NCBI GenBank assembly: GCA_012274175.1 | Contig: JAAOZZ010000083.1 | Location: 1 to 6,129 of the forward strand | DNA length: 6,129 bases | Origin: Betaproteobacteria bacterium | GTDB lineage: Bacteria; Pseudomonadota; Gammaproteobacteria; Burkholderiales; Usitatibacteraceae | Direction of reading: 5' to 3' | Shown here: positions 1 to 6,129 of the stretch, piece by piece | Layout: every line of letters starts with the position of its first letter | How positions within the stretch are numbered: the first letter of the stretch is position 1 | Notes under the pieces: generated by a model | Database searches by the model: none | What the model was told of the DNA's origin: nothing | The model's input: only the letters and a program-made list of their open reading frames with translations | Position numbers and translations under genes: made by a program

Positions 1-1200
1 AGCCCCGCGGTGCTGGCGGCCCAGGGCACGGTGCTCACCAACAAGTACGCCGAGGGCTATCCGGGCAAGCGCTACTACGGCGGATGCGAGTTCGTCGATG
101 TGGCCGAGTCCCTCGCGATCGAGCGGGTGAAGCGGCTCTTCGGCGCCGAGTACGCGAACGTGCAGCCCCACTCGGGCTCCCAGGCGAACCAGGCGGTGTA
201 CATGGCGATGTTGCAGCCGGGTGACGCCATCCTCGGCATGTCGCTCGCCCACGGCGGCCACCTGACCCACGGAGCCTCGGTGAACATCTCGGGCAAGCTT
301 TATCGCGCCGTGGGCTACGGCCTCGACGCGAAGGAGGAGATCGACTACGACCAGGTGCGTTCGCTCGCGCGCGAGCACAAGCCGCGCATGATCGTGGCGG
401 GCGCCTCGGCGTACGCGCTGCGCATCGACTGGGCACGGTTCCGTGCGATCGCCGACGAAGTGGGCGCGTATTTCATGGTGGACATGGCGCACTACGCGGG
501 ACTGGTGGCCGCGGGCCTGTATCCCTCGCCGGTCGGCATCGCGGATTTCGTGACCAGCACCACCCACAAGACGCTGCGCGGCCCGCGCGGAGGGTTGATC
601 CTCGCGGACGCCCGCCACGAGAAGGCGCTCAACTCGTCGATCTTCCCGTCGCTGCAAGGCGGGCCGCTCATGCACGTGATCGCCGCGAAGGCCGTGGCGT
701 TCCACGAAGCGCTGCAGCCTTCATTCAAGGACTACCAGGCGCAGGTGCTCGCCAACGCGCGGGTGATGGCCGAGACGCTCGGCAAGCGCGGCGTGCGTGT
801 CGTGTCCGGCCGCACCGAGAGCCACATGTTCCTCGTGGACCTGCGCGCGAAGAAGATCACCGGCAAGGACGCGGAAGCCGCCCTGGGACAGGGCCACATC
901 ACGGTACACAAGAACGCCATCCCGAACGATCCCGAGAAGCCTTTCGTCACGAGCGGCATCCGCGTGGGTTCAACCGCGATGACCACCCGCGGGCTGCGCG
1001 ACGGGGAAGCGGCGCAAGTGGCCCATTTCATCGCCGACGTGCTGGAGGCGCCCGCCGATGCCGCCGCCGTCTCGAAGGTGGCCGACGGCGTGCGCGCGAT
1101 GTGCGCAAAATTCCCCGTCTACGGCCCCGCGATGCGCGCCTGGTACGGCCTGGCTCCCTCGGCCCCGGGAGAGGGCCGCGGCGAGGGCAAGCCCGCGTGA
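1..1200 (+). CDS. glyA: Serine hydroxymethyltransferase, 5'-truncated by the window edge
   Basis: This cytosolic PLP enzyme interconverts serine and glycine and loads one-carbon units onto tetrahydrofolate. The reading frame is open from base 1. The first visible residues ([10 protein letters not shown]) align with E. coli GlyA from about Ser40, so roughly 39 N-terminal residues are missing and 399 are present. Visible landmarks are [45 protein letters not shown] (Asp161 and His164 of the fragment, matching Asp200 and His203), the PLP-lysine motif [12 protein letters not shown] (Lys190, matching Lys229) and TSGIRVG (Arg321, the substrate-carboxylate arginine). The family usually ends near the FPVY motif. 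Here about 24 further residues follow, ending in a Gly/Pro/Arg-rich tail encoded by a repeat element. The stop overlaps the nrdR GTG start by four bases (GTGA). Identity is certain; the upstream start and promoter cannot be seen. Confidence 0.98.
   Translation, partial: SPAVLAAQGTVLTNKYAEGYPGKRYYGGCEFVDVAESLAIERVKRLFGAEYANVQPHSGSQANQAVYMAMLQPGDAILGMSLAHGGHLTHGASVNISGKLYRAVGYGLDAKEEIDYDQVRSLAREHKPRMIVAGASAYALRIDWARFRAIADEVGAYFMVDMAHYAGLVAAGLYPSPVGIADFVTSTTHKTLRGPRGGLILADARHEKALNSSIFPSLQGGPLMHVIAAKAVAFHEALQPSFKDYQAQVLANARVMAETLGKRGVRVVSGRTESHMFLVDLRAKKITGKDAEAALGQGHITVHKNAIPNDPEKPFVTSGIRVGSTAMTTRGLRDGEAAQVAHFIADVLEAPADAAAVSKVADGVRAMCAKFPVYGPAMRAWYGLAPSAPGEGRGEGKPA
1156..1187 (+). repeat. GC-rich dispersed-type repeat, copy 1, at the 3' end of glyA
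   Basis: This 32-base element begins CCCTC and ends GGCGAGGG. It matches copy 2 at 1653-1684 at 26 of 32 positions without gaps. CGGCCC at 1160-1165 is the perfect reverse complement of GGGCCG at 1173-1178, giving a six-pair stem with a seven-base loop, and CCCTC at 1156-1160 can also pair with either GAGGG (1171-1175 or 1183-1187). The element lies inside the glyA frame and encodes most of the tail [14 protein letters not shown]. Its last GAGGG (1183-1187) is correctly placed to act as the nrdR ribosome-binding site. From memory it resembles the GGAGAGGGCCGGGGTGAGGG-type elements scattered through many GC-rich proteobacterial genomes; I could not check this. No T-run follows, so it is not a classical terminator. 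Confidence 0.6.
1183..1187 (+). promoter_or_regulatory. Probable ribosome-binding site of nrdR, inside the repeat
   Basis: GAGGG lies nine bases before the GTG at 1197 and is the best Shine-Dalgarno match upstream of it. It forms the last five bases of repeat copy 1, so the repeat seems to supply translation initiation for nrdR. Coupling through the overlapping glyA stop could also contribute. Confidence 0.5.
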
Positions 1201-1649
1201 AATGCCCTTTCTGCAGCGCCGAGGACACCCAGGTCATCGACTCGCGCGTGAGCGAGGAGGGGGATTCCATCCGCCGGCGGCGGCGCTGCCAGGTATGCAA
1301 CAAGCGCTTCACGACCTACGAGACGGCGGAGCTGCGCATGCCGCAGATCGTGAAGAGCAACGGCGATCGCGAGGATTTCTCCACCGCCAAGCTGCGCACG
1401 GGCTTCCAGCGCGCGCTGCACAAGCGCCCCGTCACGACCGAGCTGGTCGACGCCGCCATCACCCGCATCGAGCAGAAGCTGCTGGCGCTCGGCGAGCGCG
1501 AGGTCGATTCGCGCCGTCTCGGCGAGATGGTGATGGAGGAGCTGAGGAAGCTCGACAAGGTGGCCTACATCCGCTTCGCTTCCGTCTACAAGAGCTTCTC
1601 GGACGTCGAGGATTTCCGCGACGCGATCCGCGAAGTGAAGGAGAAATGA
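1197..1649 (+). CDS. nrdR: Transcriptional repressor NrdR
   Basis: NrdR is a zinc-ribbon/ATP-cone repressor that senses ATP and dATP and binds NrdR boxes upstream of ribonucleotide reductase operons. The product is 150 residues, the usual family length. The N-terminal zinc ribbon has four cysteines at positions 3, 6, 31 and 34 (CPFC and CQVC), separated by the typical [17 protein letters not shown] stretch. The ATP-cone begins near residue 49 ([13 protein letters not shown]) and runs to about 139, with [13 protein letters not shown] near its end. The GTG start is chosen because family members begin MKCPFC. An in-frame ATG at 1101 would add 32 residues encoded within glyA and is not credible. 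The start overlaps the glyA stop by four bases. No nrd gene or NrdR box pair was noticed in the window, so its targets lie elsewhere. NrdR next to ribD is a widespread arrangement. Confidence 0.97.
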   Translation: MKCPFCSAEDTQVIDSRVSEEGDSIRRRRRCQVCNKRFTTYETAELRMPQIVKSNGDREDFSTAKLRTGFQRALHKRPVTTELVDAAITRIEQKLLALGEREVDSRRLGEMVMEELRKLDKVAYIRFASVYKSFSDVEDFRDAIREVKEK

Positions 1650-1652
1650 TCG

Positions 1653-1684
1653 CCCTGCGCCTCGGGAGGGGGCCGGGGTGAGGG
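1653..1684 (+). repeat. GC-rich dispersed-type repeat, copy 2, at the nrdR-ribD junction
   Basis: This 32-base element is the ungapped counterpart of the glyA-tail copy, with six differences. It begins four bases after the nrdR stop, and its last seven bases lie inside the longer ribD reading frame (GTG 1678). The 3' half (GGGAGGGGGCCGGGGTGAGGG, except for its first base) keeps the consensus-like form better than copy 1, whereas the internal palindrome is weaker. It contributes GGAGGG (1665-1670), the best ribosome-binding match for ribD, and a GTG that could itself be the start codon. No poly-T follows, so I do not call it a terminator. Common descent of the two copies is inferred from their similarity; chance in such GC-rich DNA cannot be fully excluded. 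Confidence 0.6.
1665..1670 (+). promoter_or_regulatory. Probable ribosome-binding site of ribD, inside the repeat
   Basis: GGAGGG is seven bases before the GTG at 1678, which is ideal spacing, but sixteen bases before the ATG at 1687. The alternative GAGGG at 1680-1684 is only two bases before that ATG, which is too close. Spacing therefore favours GTG 1678, while family alignment favours ATG 1687. Confidence 0.45.
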
Positions 1685-2775
1685 TCATGTTCTCCGCCGA
1701 AGACCACGCCTTCATGTCCCGCGCCCTGGCACTCGCCGCGAAGGGCCGCGACACCTCGACGCCCAACCCGAGCGTGGGCTGCGTGATCGTGAAGGAAGGC
1801 CGCATCATCGGCGAGGGCTGGCACGAGCGCACGGGCGAAGCCCATGCGGAGGCGCGGGCGCTGGCCGCGGCGAGCGAGTCCCCCGCGGGCGCCACCGCGT
1901 ACCTCACCCTCGAGCCTTGCAGTCACCACGGCCGCACGCCGCCGTGCGCCGAGGCGCTCGTCGCGGCGCACGTGGGCCGCGTGGTCGCCGCGCTCGAGGA
2001 TCCCAACCCGCAGGTGAAGGGACGCGGCATTGCGCGGCTTCGCGAGGCGGGCATCGGCGCGGAGGTGGGCCTCATGGCGGCCGAAGCGGAGGAAGCCCAC
2101 CGCGGGTTCCTCACGCGCATGCGCACGGGCCGTCCGTGGATGCGCATCAAGGCGGCGGCCTCGCTCGACGGGCGCATCGCGCTCGCCAACGGGCAGAGCC
2201 GCTGGATCACGGGAGAGGCCGCGCGGCGCGACGTGCACGCACTGCGGGCCCGCTCGTGCGCCATGCTGACCGGCATCGGCACCGTGATCGCGGACGATCC
2301 CGAGCTTACCGTGCGCCACGTTTCGTGCTCGCGCCAGCCCCAGCGCGTGGTGATCGACCATCACCTCGACCTGCCGCTCTCGGCGAAGATCCTCGCGGGC
2401 GATCCGCCGCTCATCCTCGGGGTGACCGACGACGCGGATCGCCGTCGCGCCCTCGAGGCGCGCGGGGCGGAGGTGGTCATCGTCCAGGGCGAAGGCCGCA
2501 AGGCGGACCTCGCGGCCGTGGCGCGCCTGCTGGGCGAGCGCGGGTTCAACGAGGTGACGGTCGAGACGGGCGGCAAGCTCATGGGGTCGCTGCTGCGCGC
2601 CGGCGTGATCGACGAGATCGTGCTGTACCTGGCGCCGATGATCCTGGGCGACGCGGCCCAGGGCCTCTTCGCTTTAGGCGAGCTCACGAGCCTGGACCAG
2701 GCGCTGCGCCCGCGCGTGGTCGACGTGCGCACCGTGGGCGGGGACATTCGCATCACCGCCCGGATGGAGGCCTGA
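1678..2775 (+). CDS. ribD: Bifunctional pyrimidine deaminase/reductase of riboflavin synthesis, RibD
   Basis: RibD deaminates the pyrimidine product of GTP cyclohydrolase II and then reduces its ribosyl side chain with NADPH, giving 5-amino-6-ribitylamino-uracil phosphate. The protein is 365 residues from GTG 1678 or 362 from ATG 1687; numbers here use the ATG. The N-terminal deaminase domain (about 1-145) has the zinc site His53-Ala-Glu55 with Cys78 and Cys87 in EPCSHHGRTPPC, plus the TPNPSVGCVIV motif. The reductase domain starts near residue 149 (RPWMRIKAAASLDGR) and includes SRWITGEAARRDVHALRA, TVIADDPELTVR and TVETGGKLMGSLL. Family members usually start MFSAxDHxFM, which supports the ATG, but the ribosome-binding spacing supports the GTG three codons upstream. 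The stop directly abuts the ribE ATG (TGAATG). Both domains look intact and active. Confidence 0.97.
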   Translation: MRVMFSAEDHAFMSRALALAAKGRDTSTPNPSVGCVIVKEGRIIGEGWHERTGEAHAEARALAAASESPAGATAYLTLEPCSHHGRTPPCAEALVAAHVGRVVAALEDPNPQVKGRGIARLREAGIGAEVGLMAAEAEEAHRGFLTRMRTGRPWMRIKAAASLDGRIALANGQSRWITGEAARRDVHALRARSCAMLTGIGTVIADDPELTVRHVSCSRQPQRVVIDHHLDLPLSAKILAGDPPLILGVTDDADRRRALEARGAEVVIVQGEGRKADLAAVARLLGERGFNEVTVETGGKLMGSLLRAGVIDEIVLYLAPMILGDAAQGLFALGELTSLDQALRPRVVDVRTVGGDIRITARMEA

Positions 2776-3375
2776 ATGTTCGCCGGCATCGTTTCCGCCG
2801 TCGGGCGCATCGCGAGCGCTTCGCCCCACGGCGACGGCGTGCGCCTTCGCATCGAGGCGCCGGGCTTCGGGTTGGAGGAAGTCTCGATCGGCGACTCCAT
2901 CGCGATCCAGGGGGCGTGTCACACGGTCGTCGCCAAGCTCGGGGATGCTTTCGACGTGGACACGTCCCGCGCGACGCTCGATGTGACCTCGGGTCTCGAG
3001 GCCGGGCGGCCGGTGAACCTCGAGAAATCCCTGCGCCTTTCCGATCGCATCGACGGCCACCTGGTGAGCGGCCACGTGGACGGCGTGGGTACCGTGGCCG
3101 CGTTCGACGACCTGGGGGGCAGCGTGCGGCTCGCGGTGGACGCACCCGCGGAGCTCGCGCGCTTCATCGCCCGCAAGGGATCCATCGCCGTGGACGGGGT
3201 GAGCCTCACGGTGAACGGGATCGAGGGCGGGCGCTTCGAGGTGAACCTGATCCCCCACACCCGAGCCGCGACCACCCTGGGGGCGCTCGCGCCCGGAGCG
3301 CGCGTGAACCTGGAGGTCGACATGCTCGCCCGCTACGTCGAACGCATGCTCGGGGAATCGAAAGTGGCAAAATAG
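2776..3375 (+). CDS. ribE: Riboflavin synthase, alpha subunit
   Basis: This enzyme dismutates two 6,7-dimethyl-8-ribityllumazine molecules into riboflavin and the RibD-step pyrimidine, and works as a homotrimer. (The same gene is called ribC in E. coli, where ribE denotes lumazine synthase.) It has 199 residues with the expected two lumazine-binding barrels: repeat 1 (about 1-97) opens with MFAGIVSAVGRI and carries GDSIAIQGAC, and repeat 2 (about 98-190) carries GHVDGVGTV, KGSIAVDGVSLTVN and LIPHTRAATTLG. The C-terminal helix ARYVERML is the trimerisation segment. GGAGG at 2766-2770 precedes the ATG by five bases and overlaps the end of ribD, suggesting coupling. Two positions in barrel 1 look unusual: His49 where Leu or Met is normal after Cys48, and Ala66 where Glu is common in the ETL motif. 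Overall function seems secure. Confidence 0.96.
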   Translation: MFAGIVSAVGRIASASPHGDGVRLRIEAPGFGLEEVSIGDSIAIQGACHTVVAKLGDAFDVDTSRATLDVTSGLEAGRPVNLEKSLRLSDRIDGHLVSGHVDGVGTVAAFDDLGGSVRLAVDAPAELARFIARKGSIAVDGVSLTVNGIEGGRFEVNLIPHTRAATTLGALAPGARVNLEVDMLARYVERMLGESKVAK

Positions 3376-3385
3376 CGGTCTTGCC

Positions 3386-3390
3386 GGAGG
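3386..3390 (+). promoter_or_regulatory. Ribosome-binding site fixing the ribB(X) start
   Basis: GGAGG, continuing into AA, stands five bases before the ATG at 3396 in the 20-base gap after ribE. It fixes the start at that ATG, excluding an in-frame TTG at 3381 and the long upstream continuation of the same open frame. The gap is too short to hold an FMN riboswitch. Confidence 0.75.
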
Positions 3391-3395
3391 AAGCC

Positions 3396-4514
3396 ATGGC
3401 CATCAGCCCCACCCACGAACTCATCGACGAGATCCGCCGCGGCCGCATGGTCGTGCTGGCGGATGCCGAGGACCGGGAGAACGAAGGCGACCTCGTGCTC
3501 GCCGCCGATTTCGTCACCCCCGAGTCGATCAACTTCATGGCCACCCACGCCCGGGGCCTCGTCTGCCTCACGCTCACCGAGGAGCGCTGCCGGCAGCTGA
3601 ACCTGCCCCTCATGGTGAGCGACAACCGGGCACCCCTGGGAACCGCGTTCACGGTGTCGATCGAGGCGGCGAGCGGGGTGACGACGGGCATTTCCGCGGC
3701 CGACCGCGCGCGCACCGTGCGCTCGGCGACGGCACGCCACGCGAAGCCGGAAGACATCGTGCAGCCGGGCCACATCTTCCCGGTGATGGCGCAGAAGGGC
3801 GGGGTGCTGGTGCGCGCCGGCCACACCGAGGCGGGCTGCGACCTGGCGGAGCTGGCGGGGCTCACGCCCGCGGCGGTGATCTGCGAGATCATGAATCCCG
3901 ACGGCTCCATGGCGCGCATGCCGGAGCTCGCGTCCTTCGCCGAGCGGCACGGCCTTCGCATCGGCACCATCGCCGGCCTGATCCACCATCGCAGCGAGAC
4001 CGAGACGCTGGTGGAGCGCGTGGCCGATCGCACGGTCGCCACGCCCTACGGGCCGTTCCGGCTTTGCGTCTACCACGACAAGACGGTCGACGAGGTGCAC
4101 TACGCGCTCGTGAAGGGCGAGCCCGCCCCGGACCGCCCGATCCTGGTGCGGGTGCACGAGCCCTTCGCGTCCCTGGACCTCTTCGACTTCGACACCACCC
4201 GCCACGCGTACTCGGTGCAGGACGCGATGCGCATGGTGGCCCACCACAAGGAAGGCGTGATCGTGCTGCTGCGCCGCCATGAGCCCACGGAGGAAATCCT
4301 CGAGCGGGTGCAGGGCAGCCACGACAAGCGCCGCGGATCGCGCAAATGGGACCCGCGGCTGCACGGCATCGGCGCGCAGATACTGCGCGACCTCGGCGTG
4401 GGCAAGATGCGCGTGCTCGCGCGGCCCAAGCGCATCCCGAGCATGTCGGGCTTCGGGCTCGAGGTGGTCGAGTACGTATCGCCCGACGACGTGGTCGCGG
4501 TGAAGGCGGTATGA
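3396..4514 (+). CDS. ribBX: 3,4-dihydroxy-2-butanone 4-phosphate synthase with degenerate GTP cyclohydrolase II-like domain (RibBX type)
   Basis: The first domain (about residues 1-200) turns ribulose 5-phosphate into the four-carbon donor for lumazine synthase. It keeps [11 protein letters not shown] (Arg27, Glu28, Glu30, Asp32), [37 protein letters not shown] (His143, Thr144) and ICEIMNPDG (Glu164), so it should be active. The second domain (about 205-372) opens like GTP cyclohydrolase II ([13 protein letters not shown]) and keeps a related tail. However, the zinc motif, normally HSEC...RCDCG, reads [17 protein letters not shown] from His254, with no cysteine. The catalytic YxRQEGRGIGL segment is replaced by [11 protein letters not shown]. 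The only cysteine in this domain is Cys224. This is the pattern of RibBX proteins, which annotation pipelines usually call bifunctional RibBA. GTP cyclohydrolase II activity is therefore not expected. The start is fixed by GGAGG; the stop overlaps ribH as ATGA. The role of the second domain is unknown to me. Confidence 0.93.
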   Translation: MAISPTHELIDEIRRGRMVVLADAEDRENEGDLVLAADFVTPESINFMATHARGLVCLTLTEERCRQLNLPLMVSDNRAPLGTAFTVSIEAASGVTTGISAADRARTVRSATARHAKPEDIVQPGHIFPVMAQKGGVLVRAGHTEAGCDLAELAGLTPAAVICEIMNPDGSMARMPELASFAERHGLRIGTIAGLIHHRSETETLVERVADRTVATPYGPFRLCVYHDKTVDEVHYALVKGEPAPDRPILVRVHEPFASLDLFDFDTTRHAYSVQDAMRMVAHHKEGVIVLLRRHEPTEEILERVQGSHDKRRGSRKWDPRLHGIGAQILRDLGVGKMRVLARPKRIPSMSGFGLEVVEYVSPDDVVAVKAV

Positions 4515-4981
4515 GCCCGCTGCAACCGGACCTGCGCGGCCAGGGGCTGCGCGTGGCGATCGTGTGGAGCCGCTTCAACGAGGAGATCGTGCGCGAGCTC
4601 CTCACCGCGTGCGACAGGCAGCTGGTGGAGCTGGGCGTGGCGGCCGCGGACATCGACGTGGTGAGCGTGCCCGGAGCCCTGGAGATCCCGCTCGTGCTGC
4701 AGGTGCTGGCCCTCGAGCGCCGCGCCTTCGCGCACCGCTACGACGCGCTCGTGGCCCTGGGTGCCGTGGTGCGCGGCGACACGTACCATTTCGAGATCGT
4801 GGCCGACGAGAGCGCGCGCGGCATCCTCGACGTGCAGCTGGAGACGGGCGTTCCCGTGGCCAACGGCGTGCTCACGACGGACACCGAGGAGCAGGCGCGA
4901 TCCCGCGCCCCGGTGAAGGGCGCGGAGGCCGCGCGGGTGGCGGTGGAGATGGCCAACACCCTGAAGGCGGTGGGGGGATGA
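4511..4981 (+). CDS. ribH: 6,7-dimethyl-8-ribityllumazine synthase
   Basis: RibH condenses the ribityl-aminouracil with dihydroxybutanone phosphate to give lumazine, the substrate of riboflavin synthase, and usually forms a pentamer or 60-mer capsid. The 156-residue product is of normal length. Visible motifs are [12 protein letters not shown] (Trp19 and Phe22 near the ring-binding pocket), VPGALEIP (about 53-60), [19 protein letters not shown] with the probable proton-transfer His93, [14 protein letters not shown] and [13 protein letters not shown]. The loop before KGAEAA is a few residues shorter than in E. coli (RAPVKG against RAGTKAGNKG), which from memory is usual in betaproteobacteria. 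The ATG lies in an ATGA overlap with the upstream stop, with AAGG at 4503-4506 as a modest ribosome-binding site, so translation is probably coupled to the DHBP synthase gene that makes its co-substrate. Confidence 0.97.
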   Translation: MSPLQPDLRGQGLRVAIVWSRFNEEIVRELLTACDRQLVELGVAAADIDVVSVPGALEIPLVLQVLALERRAFAHRYDALVALGAVVRGDTYHFEIVADESARGILDVQLETGVPVANGVLTTDTEEQARSRAPVKGAEAARVAVEMANTLKAVGG

Positions 4982-5424
4982 CGTCGCCGCGCAGGCGCTC
5001 GCGCGAGTTCGCGCTCCAGGGCATCTACCAATGGCTTTTCACCGGCGCCAGCGCCGCGCAGGTGCTGAAGAACCTCTCGGAGATGGAGGCGTTCGACACG
5101 GCCGACGCGGCCTTCCTCAAGAAGGAGCTCACGGGCACCATCGGTGACGCCGAGGCGTTGCGCGCCATGCTCGAGCCGCTCGCCGACCGCAAGTGGGACG
5201 AGGTGAGCCCCGTGGAGCGCTCGATCCTGCTGATCGGCGCGTGGGAGCTGGTGCACAATCCGAAGATCCCCTACCGGGTCACGATCAACGAGGCGATCGA
5301 GCTGGGCAAGCGATTCGGCGGCACCGACGGACACAAGTACGTGAACGGCGTCCTCGACAAGCTCGCCCGCCAGGCCCGCCCGGAAGAGGTCGCCAAGGAA
5401 AGAAAGCCGCGCAATGTCCCATAA
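4978..5424 (+). CDS. nusB: Transcription antitermination factor NusB
   Basis: NusB is a small all-helical RNA-binding protein. With NusE (ribosomal protein S10) it binds boxA and promotes antitermination on rRNA operons. The 148-residue product has the family signature: [16 protein letters not shown] at the N-terminus (basic, RNA-binding), [15 protein letters not shown] in the middle, and [34 protein letters not shown] towards the end, given here as family landmarks. After this core there is a charged tail of about 17 residues ([16 protein letters not shown]), whose last codons overlap thiL. The ATG overlaps the ribH stop as ATGA and is preceded immediately by a run of six G. The ribH-nusB-thiL order matches E. 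coli and is widely conserved, although NusB has no catalytic role in riboflavin synthesis. Confidence 0.97.
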   Translation: MTSPRRRSREFALQGIYQWLFTGASAAQVLKNLSEMEAFDTADAAFLKKELTGTIGDAEALRAMLEPLADRKWDEVSPVERSILLIGAWELVHNPKIPYRVTINEAIELGKRFGGTDGHKYVNGVLDKLARQARPEEVAKERKPRNVP

Positions 5425-6129
5425 CACTCCCGAATTCGACGTGATCGCGCGCCACTTCACGCGCCCCGCGGCCAACGCGGTGCTGGGCGTGGGCGACGAT
5501 TGCGCCCTGGTGGATGTCTCCAACGGCATGGACCTCGCCGTGTCGGTGGATACGATGGTGTCCGGAACCCATTTCTTCCCCGACGTGGATCCGGAGAACC
5601 TGGGCCACAAGGCGCTCGCCGTGAACCTCTCGGACCTGGCGGCGATGGGCGCGATGCCGTACTGGGCGATGCTCGCGCTCACCCTTCCGAGCGTGGACCA
5701 CGAATGGCTCGCCGCCTTCGCGAAGGGTTTCTTCGACCTCGCGGACGAATTCGGCGTCTCCCTCATCGGCGGGGACACGACGCGCGGCCCGCTCACGCTC
5801 ACGGTCACGATCATGGGCGAGGTGTCCTCGGGTGCCGCGCTGCGCAGGAGCGGGGCCAAGGCGGGCAACGACATCTGGGTTTCGGGCTACATCGGCGATG
5901 CCGCGCTCGCCGTCGCCCATCGCCACGGCAGGCTCGTGCTCACGGAGGCCGATTACGGCGAGGCGGTGATGCGCCTCTACGAGCCCACGCCGCGGGTGGG
6001 ACTGGGCCAGGCGCTGCGCGGGCTCGCCACGAGCGCCATCGACGTCTCCGACGGCCTGCTCGCGGACCTGGGCCACATCTGCTCGCTCTCGGGCGTGGGC
6101 GCCACGGTGGAGCTGGGTGCGATCCCGCT
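5414..6129 (+). CDS. thiL: Thiamine-monophosphate kinase, 3'-truncated by the window end
   Basis: ThiL phosphorylates thiamine monophosphate with ATP to give the active cofactor thiamine diphosphate. It belongs to the PurM/AIR-synthase-like ATP-binding superfamily. The window holds 238 complete codons, and about 80-100 C-terminal residues are missing compared with the roughly 325-residue family. Motifs in order are GVGDDCAL (Asp28, Asp29, metal/ATP binding), SVDTMVSGTHF, ALAVNLSDLAAMGA, LIGGDTTRGPL (Asp121 with Thr122, Thr123, Arg124), RSGAKAGNDIWVSGYIGD and SAIDVSDGLLADLGHI (Asp210 and Asp213). The ATG start fits the family N-terminus (EFDVIARHF, like EFSLIARYF in E. coli) and overlaps nusB by 11 bases in another frame. 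AAGGAA at 5395-5400 is a weak, distant ribosome-binding site, so initiation may depend on coupling to nusB. In E. coli pgpA follows; whether it does here cannot be seen. Confidence 0.97.
   Translation, partial: MSHNTPEFDVIARHFTRPAANAVLGVGDDCALVDVSNGMDLAVSVDTMVSGTHFFPDVDPENLGHKALAVNLSDLAAMGAMPYWAMLALTLPSVDHEWLAAFAKGFFDLADEFGVSLIGGDTTRGPLTLTVTIMGEVSSGAALRRSGAKAGNDIWVSGYIGDAALAVAHRHGRLVLTEADYGEAVMRLYEPTPRVGLGQALRGLATSAIDVSDGLLADLGHICSLSGVGATVELGAIP

Noticed and set aside
1101..1196. ATG at 1101 as the start of nrdR
   Set aside because: It would add 32 residues overlapping glyA, whereas the family starts exactly at the residue encoded by GTG 1197, before the first zinc cysteine pair.
1650..1686. 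Possible terminator between nrdR and ribD
   Set aside because: The GC-rich element there has only a weak stem and no following T-run, and the next gene is in the same orientation 28-37 bases away.
1917..3395. Upstream continuation of the ribBX frame, giving an 865-codon open frame
   Set aside because: The first 493 codons are low-complexity Arg/Gly/Ala sequence overlapping ribD and ribE in another frame; the real start is ATG 3396 with a good GGAGG and a family-like N-terminus.
3381..3395. TTG at 3381 as the start of ribBX
   Set aside because: It lies before the GGAGG that serves the ATG at 3396 and lacks its own ribosome-binding sequence.
3376..3395. FMN riboswitch before the DHBP synthase gene, as found upstream of ribB in other bacteria
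   Set aside because: Only 20 bases separate the genes, too few for the aptamer, and I noticed no aptamer-like sequence elsewhere in the window.
3333..4364. Long minus-strand open frames opposite the rib and thiL genes, such as this one of 343 codons and another at 4738-5874 of 378 codons
   Set aside because: They lie fully opposite well-conserved genes, have compositions rich in Arg/His/Ala/Gly, show no recognisable motifs, and are expected from high GC at third codon positions.
4501..4971. Ten-base match TGAAGGCGGT just before both the ribH and nusB starts (4501-4510 and 4962-4971)
   Set aside because: Both encode similar protein C-termini (VKAV and LKAV) in a biased codon set; spacing to the start differs, so chance plus selection for a purine-rich ribosome-binding site explains it.

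Overview
This window is a compact, same-strand (+) stretch of eight housekeeping genes in very GC-rich DNA, most likely from a betaproteobacterium. The protein sequences look betaproteobacterial, and so does the order glyA-nrdR-ribD-ribE-ribB(A/X)-ribH-nusB-thiL. I cannot name the genus from the sequence alone. The closest well-known parallel is the enterobacterial nrdR-ribD-ribH-nusB-thiL cluster. Here riboflavin synthase and a DHBP synthase gene are also placed in the cluster.

Layout: the 3' part of glyA (about 39 N-terminal codons lie outside the window) runs to 1200 and overlaps nrdR (1197-1649, GTG start). After a short gap come ribD (1678 or 1687 to 2775), ribE (2776-3375), a ribB-type gene with a degenerate GTP cyclohydrolase II-like domain (3396-4514), ribH (4511-4981), nusB (4978-5424) and thiL (from 5414, cut off by the window end). 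The largest gap between genes is 28-37 bases, so there is no long non-coding stretch. I see no tRNA, rRNA, CRISPR array, transposase or convincing terminator. Stop and start codons overlap or abut at five of seven junctions, which suggests one translationally coupled operon.

How the genes work together: ribD, ribE, the ribB domain and ribH supply every dedicated riboflavin-forming enzyme encoded here. The committing GTP cyclohydrolase II step appears to be missing, because the second domain of the ribBA-like protein lacks the zinc cysteines and the catalytic motif. This matches the variant known as RibBX, so a separate ribA should exist elsewhere. GlyA (one-carbon units for purines), ThiL (thiamine diphosphate), NrdR (dNTP supply control) and NusB (rRNA transcription) tie the cluster to growth-linked cofactor and nucleotide metabolism.

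The main oddity is a pair of related 32-base GC-rich elements (1156-1187 and 1653-1684, 26 of 32 bases identical without gaps) flanking nrdR. The first is translated as a low-complexity tail on GlyA. Both supply the probable ribosome-binding sequence of the gene that follows. I found no previously undescribed system; the rest is ordinary core genome.
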